DNA of 37,087 bases from Leptospiraceae bacterium (GTDB lineage Bacteria > Spirochaetota > Leptospiria > Leptospirales > Leptonemataceae): contig JAGRNA010000037.1 of assembly GCA_020441005.1 (NCBI GenBank), positions 1 through 37,087 on the forward strand. Reading direction: 5' to 3'. Shown here piece after piece: positions 1 through 9,273 of the stretch (its first letter is position 1; each line of letters opens with the position of its first letter). Below the pieces are notes generated by a model, which saw nothing but the letters and a program-made list of their open reading frames with translations, had not been told where the DNA came from and ran no database searches. The position numbers and the translations under genes are program-made.

Positions 1-1760
1 AGTTCAGTCATACCAGCAGTCTGGCTGGCAATGACACCATGACATTTCCGGACTTTCCAGCCGAAATCAGGGCCCCCCAGGGCACACTGGCCGGTGTCTC
101 TGGTTTCCAGATTCACTTTGCCGAACACCAGGTTTTTACACCTGGCGATGAAGTCGACGTGCTGATCGTGATGAACCCGGCGGCATTAAAAAGTAACCTG
201 ACGTCCTTAAAACCGGGTGGAATTCTGATTGCCGACAAAAATTCCTTTAGCGAGCGCAACCTGCAGAAAGTCGGCTATGCCACTGATCCTTTGCTCGATC
301 AAGAGCTGCAGCAGCGCTTTTTTGTGATCGCCGCTCCGATTCGAGACCTGACCTTGAATGCTCTACAAGAAACTGGCCTGCCGAAAGCCCAGGCTGAGCG
401 CTGTAAAAATTTCTTTGCCCTCGGGATCAGCTATTGGCTTTTTGAGCGCGATCTGGAGCCCAGCCTGCAATGGATTGCCGCCAAATTTGCGTCCAGACCG
501 GAGCTGATTCAGGCCAATCAAATGGCCTTGCGCGCGGGTTATCATTATGCCGACACCGTTGAGTTGATCGAGCATCGCTTCAGCATTGAAAAGGCCAATC
601 TGCCACCCGGCACCTATCGTAATATTAATGGAGCCAATGCTTTGGCAATCGGCCTGATCAGTGCCGCCCAACTTGCGGATCTGCCGCTCTTGTATACCGG
701 TTATCCGATCACACCGGCCTCTGATATTCTGCATGCATTGGCCAGGCTGCGTCAATTTCCCGTTTTAACCTATCAGGCCGAGGACGAGATAGCCGCTATG
801 GGAGCGGCCATTGGAGCTGCCTGGGGCGGACACATTGCCGTAACTGCTTCCTCGGGGCCCGGCATCGCCCTCAAAATGGAGGCCCTGGGCCTTGCCATCA
901 TGACGGAGTTGCCTGTCGTGGTGATTAATGCGCAACGGGGCGGCCCTTCGACCGGCTTGCCAACGAAAACGGAACAAAGCGATTTGCTGCAAGCAATCTA
1001 CGGACGCAATGGTGAAAGCCCGCTTGTGGTGTTAGCTGTAGACAGCCCGGCGGATGGTTTTGCGTGCGCGATGGAAGCCGTACGTCTGGCATTACATGCA
1101 ATGACTCCGGTCATGCTGCTAACGGATGGCTACCTGATCATGGGCAGCGAACCATGGCGTTTGCCCGCCCTTGCCGATTTGAAACCCATCCCGCACAGGC
1201 AGCCGACGGACCCGGACAGTATCAAAGAATTCCAGCCCTATATGCGGGATGGCGACAGTCTGGCCCGTCCCTGGATCGTCCCGGGCACACCAGGCAAAGA
1301 ACACCGGATTGGCGGGTTGGAGAAAGATGCAGCCAGCGGGAATGTTAGCTACGATCCCGACAATCATGAAAAAATGGTTCGTATCCGGGCTCAAAAGGTG
1401 CAAAACGTACAACAAGTGATTCCCCCCCAAACGGTCTTTGGCCCTTCAGGTGGTCGCCTGTTGGTGCTGGGATGGGGCTCAACCGCCGGGGCCATTCATC
1501 AGGCCGTAGCCCAGTGCCTGCAAAAGGGTCAATCCGTTGCCCATGCCCAGTTGCGCTATTTGAATCCCATGCCCGCCAATATGGCCGGGTTGCTGGATTC
1601 TTATGATCAAATCCTGATCCCGGAACTAAATGCCGGCCAACTGTCCGTGTTGATACGCAACCATTTCCAAAAACCGGTGATTGAAATGCATAAAATCAAG
1701 GGTCGTCCATTCTTGATCACAGAAATCGTCGACCGCATTCAGGAAATATTACAACAGTAA
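1..1760 (+). CDS. korA: 2-oxoacid:ferredoxin oxidoreductase, fused gamma-alpha subunit (KorA), 5' end cut off by window
   Basis: This subunit works with the KorB subunit encoded next to it to convert a 2-oxoacid, most likely 2-oxoglutarate, into its acyl-CoA while reducing ferredoxin. The reading frame is open from the first base (codons in phase with base 3). The residues before the first ATG at 39 (FSHTSSLAGNDT) continue the family's gamma domain, so that ATG is internal and the true start lies outside the window. The visible part begins in the gamma domain (TFPDFPAEIRAP, GVSGFQIHF, PGDEVDVL). From about base 630 the alpha domain follows, with GYPITPASD (Tyr codon at 702) and GGPSTGLPTKTEQ, typical of the pyrimidine-binding domain. 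The C-terminal third is the usual transketolase-like domain II. The split between 2-oxoglutarate and other 2-oxoacids rests on overall likeness only. Confidence 0.93.
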   Translation, partial: FSHTSSLAGNDTMTFPDFPAEIRAPQGTLAGVSGFQIHFAEHQVFTPGDEVDVLIVMNPAALKSNLTSLKPGGILIADKNSFSERNLQKVGYATDPLLDQELQQRFFVIAAPIRDLTLNALQETGLPKAQAERCKNFFALGISYWLFERDLEPSLQWIAAKFASRPELIQANQMALRAGYHYADTVELIEHRFSIEKANLPPGTYRNINGANALAIGLISAAQLADLPLLYTGYPITPASDILHALARLRQFPVLTYQAEDEIAAMGAAIGAAWGGHIAVTASSGPGIALKMEALGLAIMTELPVVVINAQRGGPSTGLPTKTEQSDLLQAIYGRNGESPLVVLAVDSPADGFACAMEAVRLALHAMTPVMLLTDGYLIMGSEPWRLPALADLKPIPHRQPTDPDSIKEFQPYMRDGDSLARPWIVPGTPGKEHRIGGLEKDAASGNVSYDPDNHEKMVRIRAQKVQNVQQVIPPQTVFGPSGGRLLVLGWGSTAGAIHQAVAQCLQKGQSVAHAQLRYLNPMPANMAGLLDSYDQILIPELNAGQLSVLIRNHFQKPVIEMHKIKGRPFLITEIVDRIQEILQQ

Positions 1761-1789
1761 ACAACTCGATTGAATATGGTTTTCAAACA

Positions 1790-2794
1790 ATGAACGCACC
1801 TCCCACGCTTACCAGGAAAGACTTTATCAGCGACCAGGATGTTCGCTGGTGTCCCGGATGCGGCGACTATGCAATTCTGGCCGCCATCCAGAAAACAATG
1901 CCGGAACTGGGCATACCCAAAGAAAAAATCGTCTTTATTTCAGGCATCGGTTGCTCCTCTCGTTTTCCGTATTATATGAACACATACGGTTTTCACACGA
2001 TTCATGGACGCGCCCCAACCATTGCAGCCGGTTTGAGACTCAGCAACCCGGATTTAAGCACCTGGGTAATTACCGGGGATGGTGATGCGCTATCCATCGG
2101 TGGCAACCATTTGATTCATGCGATGCGCCGCAATCTGAACATCAATATTCTGCTGTTCAACAATGAAATATATGGTCTGACCAAGGGTCAATACTCGCCA
2201 ACATCAAAACCTGGTCAGCGTACAAAGTCCAGTCCCTATGGGGTGATTGAAAGCCCGTTTCAGCCCTTGCAGTTGGCACTCGGGGCTGGGGCCACTTTTG
2301 TGGCCCGCACCACGGATACCAATCCGGCTCACATGACCGAGATTTTCAAGGCTGCCAGCTTGCACAAAGGTTGCAGTTTTATTGAAATACTACAAAATTG
2401 TGTCATTTTCAATGATGGGGCCTTTGATGAGACAACCGCCCGGGACAACCGATCGGAACAAATGCTGCATTTAGAACCGGGCCAACCCCTGGTCTACGGC
2501 CAAAACAGGCATAAGGCGATTCTTTTAAACGGCCTGACCGCGGAACAAACCAGCGACCTGACCGATCCGCGCATTCTGGTGCATAACCCCGCCCTGGAGC
2601 CAATTCATTATGCCAATTTGCTTGCGGATCCCGGCTTTCCAGGTGCACCGGTTGTTTTTGGCATTCTACGGCAGGTGGCCAGACCGGTCTATGAAGATGC
2701 CCTGCATCAGGAACAGCAAGCCCGGCAAGCCAAAGTTGGCGTTGGCAATTTACAGGATTTGCTCTACTCCGCTGATACCTGGGAAGTGAATTGA
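1790..2794 (+). CDS. korB: 2-oxoacid:ferredoxin oxidoreductase beta subunit (KorB)
   Basis: This is the thiamine-diphosphate and Fe-S binding beta subunit that partners the KorA encoded 29 bases upstream; the two surely form one transcript. The 334-residue length is normal for the family. The N-terminal WCPGCGDY motif gives Cys21 and Cys24; Cys55 (GIGCSS) and Cys204 (QNCVIFN) complete the four expected ligands of a [4Fe-4S] cluster. The thiamine-diphosphate/Mg site is visible as GDGD (residues 96-99) and NNEIYGLTKGQ (from residue 124). The C-terminal third carries the usual less conserved extension. No strong ribosome binding site precedes the ATG. Cytoplasmic; role in an oxidative or reductive TCA cycle is inferred from the family. 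Confidence 0.94.
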   Translation: MNAPPTLTRKDFISDQDVRWCPGCGDYAILAAIQKTMPELGIPKEKIVFISGIGCSSRFPYYMNTYGFHTIHGRAPTIAAGLRLSNPDLSTWVITGDGDALSIGGNHLIHAMRRNLNINILLFNNEIYGLTKGQYSPTSKPGQRTKSSPYGVIESPFQPLQLALGAGATFVARTTDTNPAHMTEIFKAASLHKGCSFIEILQNCVIFNDGAFDETTARDNRSEQMLHLEPGQPLVYGQNRHKAILLNGLTAEQTSDLTDPRILVHNPALEPIHYANLLADPGFPGAPVVFGILRQVARPVYEDALHQEQQARQAKVGVGNLQDLLYSADTWEVN

Positions 2795-2828
2795 CCTTTT
2801 TTCAGCTGCTGTAATCCTTGGAATCCAG

Positions 2829-3608
2829 ATGTGGACCAAATTCAAATCCTATCTGGATCATCAGCTCATTCGCCCCTTTCGCGAAAGTAAAAGCCCGATC
2901 AACGAAGTGGCCCTGGGGGCTTTCATTGGCATGCTCTGGGCCATGACACCCCTGGTCGGCATTCAAATGGCTTTGACGACAATCTGCTGGTTTTTGCTAC
3001 GACCCTTTCGGATTCGATTTAGTATACCGATTGCTTTCGCTATGGTCTGGATCTCCAACCCGGTTACAATGGGGCCCCTCTACTATATTTTCTACCTGGC
3101 TGGTTATTGGTTTTTTACAGTCATCGGGCAGAATATTGATCTGGTGTCCTATAGCAGCTTTGCCGGGCGCTTGCAGGAAAGTCTGGCAATGGGGTGGCTG
3201 GATGGCACAATTGATTTTGTGTACTACATTGTCCGCGAGCTGGGTTGGCCCATGCTGATTGGCGGTTTCGTGATCGCAGTTCCCCTCGCCTTTATCAGCT
3301 ATTTTTTAACCCTGAAACTACTCACACGCTATCGAACGCGCAAAGCGGCCAAAGAGGGCCTGAGTCTGGCTGAGTGGGAACATCTGCATGTAAAATCTCG
3401 TGACCCCGGAGAAGAAGCCGAGCGCCAGCGGGAATTACATCCGGATGAGTTCGATGAGTCTGTCAGGCCACCGGCAGCGTCGACAGACATGGATTTAAAC
3501 GCCCTCCGCTCGCGACGCCTGGGCGCTCAGGTAGCAGCCGGACCACGGACCGACAACTACAATGCAAAAGAAAACAAAAATCAAAAAGTCACAAAACAAT
3601 CGGCCTGA
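2829..3608 (+). CDS. DUF2062 membrane protein
   Basis: A 259-residue integral membrane protein of the DUF2062 family, whose biochemical role is not known. The family signature is seen near residues 27-50 (VALGAFIGMLWAMTPLVGIQ), followed by hydrophobic stretches around residues 45-58, 66-97 (with the conserved SNPVTMGPLYY) and 137-163. The last 95 or so residues are polar and charged and probably cytoplasmic; they have no recognisable domain and end in a Lys/Asn-rich tail. It starts 34 bases after korB and may be read through from it, though no functional link to 2-oxoacid oxidation is evident. The start is the first ATG and fits the family. Confidence 0.85.
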   Translation: MWTKFKSYLDHQLIRPFRESKSPINEVALGAFIGMLWAMTPLVGIQMALTTICWFLLRPFRIRFSIPIAFAMVWISNPVTMGPLYYIFYLAGYWFFTVIGQNIDLVSYSSFAGRLQESLAMGWLDGTIDFVYYIVRELGWPMLIGGFVIAVPLAFISYFLTLKLLTRYRTRKAAKEGLSLAEWEHLHVKSRDPGEEAERQRELHPDEFDESVRPPAASTDMDLNALRSRRLGAQVAAGPRTDNYNAKENKNQKVTKQSA

Positions 3609-3790
3609 ATGGCATTTGTTCATCATTCCGGCCAGACCGGACAAGATCAATCTGCAACCATCCCGTCCCTCCGGCATTGAAAGCTGAGCAAGGTTCCAGA
3701 TCCGAAACAAAAAACCGGCGGCGGTAAGTTAAAAAAAATGTAGACACTATTTCATTCCGCCCCAGTTCATGGTTAGAGACAATGTAATCT

Positions 3791-4711
3791 ATGTTTAACT
3801 TTCGTTGCATACTCGGGCTGTTTTTCTCACTTTTCCTCTTATATTTGCAGGGATGCGATGACCTGGCAGAAAATGAATACGAGCCTGATTTTTCACCAGA
3901 GTCCGGCGTAGATAGCCAGGCATTGATTTTTGGTGTCCACCCCTTACATAATCCACAGCGCTTGTTTAGTGTCTATCAGCCGCTGATCGATTATCTCAAT
4001 CGCAAGCATAAACAACCGGTAATCAGATTAGAAGCATCCCGCAATTATGCCGCATTTAACGCCAGGCTCTTTCGTGGCTATTATCATTTCGCTCTGCCTA
4101 ATCCTTATCAAACGATTGTGGCAGCGGACTCGGGTTATACCATTTTTGCCAAAATGGGCGATGACCACAATTTTCATGGCATTATCCTGGTTCGCAAGGA
4201 CAGTTCCATCCGGAAAGTCAGCGACCTGGCCGGCAAATCTATCAGTTATCCCGCACCCACTGCTCTGGCCGCCACCATGTTACCGCAATGGTTTTTCTAT
4301 AGCCACGGCCTGGATTTGATGCATGATACCAGACGCTTGTATGTAGGCTCGCAGGAATCCTCCATTATGAATGTCTACCTGGGTCAGGTGGCAGCAGCAG
4401 CAACCTGGCCACCACCATGGCAGGCCTTTTCCAGAGAAAATCCTGCCATCGCCAGGGAAGTCAAAATCATGTGGCAAACGCGCTCTCTGCCCAATAACGG
4501 TCTGGTTTATCGAAGTGATCTAGCCAAAGACATTGTAGCCAATGTGACCCACGATCTCCTTCAACTACACACCCATGTCGCTGGCAGGGAGATTCTTAGG
4601 CGCATGGAACTAAGCCGGTTTGAGTGGGCGAACTACCAAACCTATGATCCTGTTCGACAATTCATCGCCCAATTTGAAAGACACCTGCGTCCTGTGCGGA
4701 GCGCCGAGTGA
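3791..4711 (+). CDS. PhnD-like periplasmic substrate-binding lipoprotein
   Basis: A 306-residue exported protein resembling the phosphate/phosphite/phosphonate ABC-transporter binding proteins (PhnD, Phosphonate-bd family). It has a signal peptide with a lipobox ending LYLQGC (Cys22). The mature part begins with a FGVHPLHNPQRLF segment corresponding to the first strand of the fold, then YQPLIDYLN, FALPNPYQTI, FHGIILVRKDSS, VSDLAGKSISYPAP, and a TWPPPW segment where PhnD proteins have a substrate-loop region. No ABC permease or ATPase gene is nearby. Instead its stop overlaps the start of a hybrid histidine kinase by four bases (GTGA), so I infer it is a ligand-binding partner of that kinase rather than a transporter component. 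The ligand cannot be told from sequence. Confidence 0.85.
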   Translation: MFNFRCILGLFFSLFLLYLQGCDDLAENEYEPDFSPESGVDSQALIFGVHPLHNPQRLFSVYQPLIDYLNRKHKQPVIRLEASRNYAAFNARLFRGYYHFALPNPYQTIVAADSGYTIFAKMGDDHNFHGIILVRKDSSIRKVSDLAGKSISYPAPTALAATMLPQWFFYSHGLDLMHDTRRLYVGSQESSIMNVYLGQVAAAATWPPPWQAFSRENPAIAREVKIMWQTRSLPNNGLVYRSDLAKDIVANVTHDLLQLHTHVAGREILRRMELSRFEWANYQTYDPVRQFIAQFERHLRPVRSAE

Positions 4712-6639
4712 TCACCCGTCTTTTGACATGGTTTGGCGTGTCAATTAAAAGACAGCTGATTACAAGTATTGCGTTGATTCATGCCATTCTGATGATTATC
4801 TTTATCGTCGATCTGACAAGCCGGCAAAGCCGTTTCTTGCATGAACAAAACAAGGCCCAGGCGATCAGCCTGACCAGAACGATGGCAATCAACAGCGTTT
4901 CATGGGTTCTGGCGAAGGATTACGCCGGCCTGGATGAAATTATTCAGTCTATGAACGAATACCCGGATTTGAAATATGCTTTTATCCTGGATCCGGATGG
5001 TCGGGTGCTTGCACATACCAATCACGTTCTGGTTAATCAGTTCGCAAGTGATGCTTTGAGTCGTCAATTACTGGCTCGCAGAGCAGCGGTCGTAGTCATT
5101 GTGGATTCCAGTCATTTGATCGATGTTGCGGTCCAGATTACCAACCAGCAGCAACCTATCGGCTGGGCGCGTATCGGCATCAGCCGCCACTCTATTCGCG
5201 ATGAACTCAGTGATATAGCTCTGGATGGCTTGATCTACACCATAGTTGCGATTATAGTGGGCACTTTGCTCGCCTGGTTCATGGCTCGGCGTTTAACGCA
5301 CCGCTTGTACCAGTTGATGCAAGGAACTGCAATTATCCGATCCGGTGTGTTTCATCATCGCATAGAAGTTAAAGGCGGTGATGAAATTGGCACCCTGTCT
5401 CACGAATTCAACTTCATGCTGGATGAAATCGAGAAAAGCCGGCAGAAAGCGGTCGCAGAAAGAAAACGGGCCGAGCAATCCGATCAATTAAAATCCATTT
5501 TTTTGGCAAATGTTTCCCATGAGGTACGCACGCCCTTGCATGCTATTCTAGGGTATACAGAGATACTACAGGACTCGCAAATCGGTGCTGAGCAACACAA
5601 ACACCTGGAAATTATACGGAAGAGCAGTCTGTCCTTATTGGCAATCATTCAAGATATTCTTGATCTCTCATTGATTGAGTCTGATCAATTAAAAATCAAA
5701 ACGGCCCCTTTTTTTATTGCAGAGCTTTTCTCGACTATACTGGACGGGGAACAAGTGATCAGGCAAAAACCACACATCCGTCTCGATTTTCAGATCGATT
5801 CCAATCTCAAGCGGCCAATCCTGGCTGATCAGAACCGCATTGCCCAGATTGTGGTGAATTTAATCAATAATGCGATCAAGTTTACCGAAACAGGCCGGAT
5901 CGAGTATCGGGCTCGCGCACTGCAAGCAAAACTGGAAATCAAAGTCAGCGACACCGGCCCCGGCATAGAGAAATCAGCCTTGCAGCAAATCTTTGAGCCC
6001 TTTCGCCAGGAACATGATCAAATCAATTTACGTTATCATGGTACAGGTTTGGGCCTGGCCATCAGTGAAAAACTGACACGCCTGATGCAAGGCAGCATAC
6101 GGGTCTGGTCCCGTAAAGGCAGAATCCATGGATCGGTTTTCATTGTACAATTACCTTTTGAATACGCCTCCACTGATTTCATCACCCCACCCGTTACCCT
6201 GAAACGCATCAGCGATCGTATAGCAAGCAAGGCTCCGGCTGACAAGGGGCGTATCCTGGTCGTCGATGATATTGACCTGAACAGACTGATCACAACCCGA
6301 ATACTGCGCCGTTATGGCTATAAAACTCTGAGCGCCCTGAATGGGGCCGATGCTTTTGAGTGTATCAAACGAGAAGCGGATATTCTACTTGTGTTGATGG
6401 ACATTCAAATGCCTATCATGGACGGATTGATGGCCACTCGCAAAATCCGTCAGTGGGAAGCTGAGCAAGCTCGCGAGCCTTTGCCAATCATCGCCCTTTC
6501 TGCGGCGGCCTACGAGGACGACAAGATCAAAGGGTTGCAAGCCGGAATGGACGCCTACATCACCAAGCCCTTTCAAAGCCAGCAGCTGATCGACCTGATC
6601 GAATACTGGTTGCGGATAAAATCCGGCCTTTCGGAATAA
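4708..6639 (+). CDS. Membrane hybrid sensor histidine kinase with C-terminal receiver
   Basis: A 643-residue kinase that starts with GTG overlapping the stop of the binding-protein gene (GTGA), implying translational coupling. Order of parts: transmembrane helix at about 18-36, an extracytoplasmic sensor region of about 135 residues with no named domain I can recognise, second helix at about 175-195, HAMP linker 196-248, short coiled segment, HisKA with phospho-acceptor His271 (NVSHEVRTPLH), ATPase domain with N box (NLINNAIKF, about 385), DTGPGIE (415) and GTGLGLAI (445), then a receiver domain with the acidic pair Asp520/Asp521, phosphorylation site Asp565 (MDIQMP), Ser598 and Lys620. All catalytic residues are present. 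No Hpt domain and no DNA-binding partner are encoded in the window, so the downstream target is unknown. The only hairpin behind it has its T-tract on the other strand. Confidence 0.93.
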   Translation: MITRLLTWFGVSIKRQLITSIALIHAILMIIFIVDLTSRQSRFLHEQNKAQAISLTRTMAINSVSWVLAKDYAGLDEIIQSMNEYPDLKYAFILDPDGRVLAHTNHVLVNQFASDALSRQLLARRAAVVVIVDSSHLIDVAVQITNQQQPIGWARIGISRHSIRDELSDIALDGLIYTIVAIIVGTLLAWFMARRLTHRLYQLMQGTAIIRSGVFHHRIEVKGGDEIGTLSHEFNFMLDEIEKSRQKAVAERKRAEQSDQLKSIFLANVSHEVRTPLHAILGYTEILQDSQIGAEQHKHLEIIRKSSLSLLAIIQDILDLSLIESDQLKIKTAPFFIAELFSTILDGEQVIRQKPHIRLDFQIDSNLKRPILADQNRIAQIVVNLINNAIKFTETGRIEYRARALQAKLEIKVSDTGPGIEKSALQQIFEPFRQEHDQINLRYHGTGLGLAISEKLTRLMQGSIRVWSRKGRIHGSVFIVQLPFEYASTDFITPPVTLKRISDRIASKAPADKGRILVVDDIDLNRLITTRILRRYGYKTLSALNGADAFECIKREADILLVLMDIQMPIMDGLMATRKIRQWEAEQAREPLPIIALSAAAYEDDKIKGLQAGMDAYITKPFQSQQLIDLIEYWLRIKSGLSE

Positions 6640-6673
6640 AAAAAGCCCTGTCACAATCTGGCGCCAGGGCTTT
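6638..6673 (-). terminator. Hairpin terminator between convergent genes, T-tract on the minus strand
   Basis: Perfect 9-bp stem AAAGCCCTG (6642-6650) / CAGGGCTTT (6665-6673) with a 14-base loop. Read on the minus strand the stem is followed by an unbroken run of seven T (three of them part of the stem), the classic Rho-independent form, 60 bases past the end of the protease gene. On the plus strand the stem is followed only by CTGATG, so it is a weaker stop for the kinase. The T-tract overlaps the kinase stop codon on the opposite strand. Confidence 0.8.
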
Positions 6674-6734
6674 CTGATGATGCCAGCCCCGAACCCACCC
6701 TGTCGGGTAGAATCCGGTGCCAGCTAAAGAGCAA

Positions 6735-9257
6735 TCAGCGCGTACGGGACAAGCCTACACTAATGTTTTCGGAGCCAATGGATAGATTGGCACTTGCCAT
6801 GTCATCCAGGTCCCCCAGCTCCATGCGAAACTGACGAGCATTCAAAGAGCGCGCATTGGCGGCAAATGAACCCTTGACTGTCTTGATCTTTCGACCGCCC
6901 TTGCTGATGTCAGCCTGCCATTGACCCATTTGACCGCTAATGCTGACGGTATATTGCACCGGTGCCTTGCCTTCATAGACCTGGCCGGTCCAACTGCCGG
7001 CGAACTGATCAAAACCCTGACCGGGCATCGCGCGGTGACTGACTATGGTTTTGGGCACATTGATAAAAGCCGCTTTTATGTTTTCCTCCGAGTCAACAGA
7101 CTCACCGCCCATGGCACTCTGTGAACGCACCGCATAGTAATAGATTTCCCCTTTGGAGGGTAATTTTTCGCTGAAAGTGCGACTGGAAGCGCTCACATTC
7201 TTGATAAACTCCATCTGCCCTTTTTTTACGGCCCGAAAAATATTGTATTGGGAAGCGCCCTTGACTGCCGACCAGGTCAGGGTCACAATCTGCGATTGGG
7301 GATTCACTTTCAGATCTACTTTTTTGGGCGGATCAATGGGAGTGCCACCCCGGGTAGCATTGGGATTGGTGCGTCCATTGGCATACCGGGAATAGGGCCC
7401 CATGCCGGCCCCATTGGCAGCCGCCACGGCATAGGCAAACCACTTGCCGCTAGCCACAGTACTGTGGTCATCCGTAAAGCTGGTAGAGCTGGCCTTCTTG
7501 GGGCCTTCCCAACGCTTGCTATCGAAGTTGTAGCGGTAAATCACATAATATTCTGCTCCAGGCACACTGCTCCAGTTCAGCTCGATCTTGCTACGAAAAC
7601 TGCCCTGCGTGGCAGTCAGACCGCTCGGTTGTCCGGGTTTGGTTGTGCTACCGGCCACGTTGACCGAGGCGCTGTCCGAATTGGGACCAGTCCCGACTGA
7701 ATTTACCGCCGCAACATAATAGTAGTTGGTCGCATTCGCTTTTGGGCTGCGGTCAATGTAGCGATCCGAGCGCGAGGTTGCAATCCGACGAACGCCCTTG
7801 CTATTCGAGTCACCCCGGTAGACATAGTATTGGGTCGCGCCGTCCACTTCACTCCAGCTGATTTCGACTACCGGTCGCCCACCGTTGCTGCTCAGGCTGG
7901 CATCCAGTCCGGTTACCTGGTCCGGTTCCGACTGGGTCGTCTGCCCCGCAGCCGCATAACCCTCGACTATTTTTGATTTTTCCGGGTCCGAGGTTTCGCG
8001 CTGGGCATTGATTGTTATCACAACATAGCGATAGGCAAAGCCGGGTTGCACCCGCGAATCCGTATAACTAGTCGAGGTAGAATAGCCCAGATAATCAAAA
8101 TCATCGGGGTTCGTGGAGGGTGCCCGACCGACGGCGTAGGCAATCGCGCCATGTACGCCGGCCCAATTCAGGACAACCTTGTCAGAGTACGTACCCTGGC
8201 TAGCCGTAACATTGCCCGGAGGTGCCGGGGTGGGCGAATCCTCTTCTTCATCGACTACTTGTGGTTCTTCCACATCCGTGGTGTCACTGGTATCGGTGGT
8301 ATCCGTGGTCGTTGTGGTCGAATTTTGCTGATCATAGACCACATAAGCGTAGGGATTCAATTGGTTCCAAAGCCGATAGCTGATCCAGGCATAGCCGCTT
8401 TCGCCCCAGCTTGTACCCCAGGAATTGATAATCTTGAAGGCCCCGCGCTCGCCATTACTGGCGACCTTGTTGTCATCGTAGCCGACCAAAGTCATGGCAT
8501 GACCGCCATAATTGCGTCCACCCTGTTTGGCATAGACACCGCCCTTGTAATTATAGAACGCATCGTCGATCGCCATGCCAAACACGATCGGATTGCCATT
8601 GGCCAGTTCGGACCGCAAGGCGCTGATCTGTGAAGCCCCGATACGGCGATAGCTGCGGTTTTTATAGCTGGCTGCCTCGCGCCTGGCAGTCGTATTGGGC
8701 TGGGCGCGATAATCCCGCGCCGTATACGGCATGGTTTGCCATGTTGCAGCGCCCTGCTGGACTAATAAATCCAGCGCATCGCTGATATAGGAGCCATTGT
8801 CCTTGCCGCCATTGATTTGATTGTAAACGTAAGCTGGAGAGAACAACTTTGAACCGCGACCGCCGCGTACGGGTGCATCGTAGCCCCAACCGCGCTCCAC
8901 TTGCTCCAGGTAGGACTTGGCGGCGTAGGTACTCGACCAGGCAACACAGCTGCTTTGCTGGCCCTGACTGTCGACGGGCGGCATTTTAGAGCTGAAGTCT
9001 GCACTGGATGGCAAACCGCGATGCGAAATCTGGGTCGAATCCGCAAGCGGTATACTGGCATGCCGACTAGCGGGCAGTGGATTCATGCCACAATTATACT
9101 GGCCGGGTTCGCAGCCTTTCGGTCGCACTGATTCCGGATGGAACTCCTCCTGGGTCAGGACAGGCACTGCTAGCAGTCCAATGATCCCGGCTGCCAATGG
9201 CAGCATCAGGCGGATATGATTGTGCAACCATGGCATTCGTTGCTGTGCCTGGTTCAT
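6735..9257 (-). CDS. Secreted papain-like (C1 family) cysteine protease with four FN3 domains
   Basis: An 840-residue exported protease. An upstream in-frame TTG at 9281 exists, but the ATG at 9257 is preceded by a strong GAGGAAAGAG and gives a normal signal peptide (hydrophobic residues 16-34). The catalytic domain covers about 85-305: Gln98 (oxyanion hole) and Cys104 in the SSCVAWS segment, His253 in YGGHAMTLVGY, Asn278 in INSWGTSWG. Then comes a Thr/Asp/Glu-rich linker (about 311-346), four fibronectin type III repeats at about 347-435, 446-535, 541-630 and 643-730, and a C-terminal module of about 90 residues (748-840, starting FAGSWTGQV) that I cannot name. No obvious classical propeptide is seen; residues 35-85 are a short Pro-rich lead. 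Likely a surface or secreted protein degrading host or environmental protein. It follows a small secreted-protein gene by 16 bases. Confidence 0.92.
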   Translation of the reverse strand: MNQAQQRMPWLHNHIRLMLPLAAGIIGLLAVPVLTQEEFHPESVRPKGCEPGQYNCGMNPLPASRHASIPLADSTQISHRGLPSSADFSSKMPPVDSQGQQSSCVAWSSTYAAKSYLEQVERGWGYDAPVRGGRGSKLFSPAYVYNQINGGKDNGSYISDALDLLVQQGAATWQTMPYTARDYRAQPNTTARREAASYKNRSYRRIGASQISALRSELANGNPIVFGMAIDDAFYNYKGGVYAKQGGRNYGGHAMTLVGYDDNKVASNGERGAFKIINSWGTSWGESGYAWISYRLWNQLNPYAYVVYDQQNSTTTTTDTTDTSDTTDVEEPQVVDEEEDSPTPAPPGNVTASQGTYSDKVVLNWAGVHGAIAYAVGRAPSTNPDDFDYLGYSTSTSYTDSRVQPGFAYRYVVITINAQRETSDPEKSKIVEGYAAAGQTTQSEPDQVTGLDASLSSNGGRPVVEISWSEVDGATQYYVYRGDSNSKGVRRIATSRSDRYIDRSPKANATNYYYVAAVNSVGTGPNSDSASVNVAGSTTKPGQPSGLTATQGSFRSKIELNWSSVPGAEYYVIYRYNFDSKRWEGPKKASSTSFTDDHSTVASGKWFAYAVAAANGAGMGPYSRYANGRTNPNATRGGTPIDPPKKVDLKVNPQSQIVTLTWSAVKGASQYNIFRAVKKGQMEFIKNVSASSRTFSEKLPSKGEIYYYAVRSQSAMGGESVDSEENIKAAFINVPKTIVSHRAMPGQGFDQFAGSWTGQVYEGKAPVQYTVSISGQMGQWQADISKGGRKIKTVKGSFAANARSLNARQFRMELGDLDDMASANLSIGSENISVGLSRTR

Positions 9258-9260
9258 GTT

Positions 9261-9270
9261 CTCTTTCCTC
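9261..9270 (-). promoter_or_regulatory. Ribosome binding site deciding the protease start
   Basis: On the minus strand GAGGAAAGAG lies just upstream of the ATG at 9257, with the AGGA core eight bases away. It favours this ATG over the in-frame TTG at 9281, which overlaps the previous gene's stop. Confidence 0.7.
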
Positions 9271-9273
9271 GTG

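Noticed and set aside
39..41. ATG as the start of the KorA subunit
   Set aside because: The frame is open to the window edge and the residues before this ATG match the gamma domain of the family, so the ATG is internal.
3630..3650. Small TCCGG/CCGGA dyad after the DUF2062 gene
   Set aside because: Only five base pairs, no T-tract, and such dyads are frequent by chance.
8046..8633. 195-residue open frame antisense to the protease
   Set aside because: It is a shadow of the protease gene: rich in Ile/Arg/Gly, no domain, no ribosome binding site.
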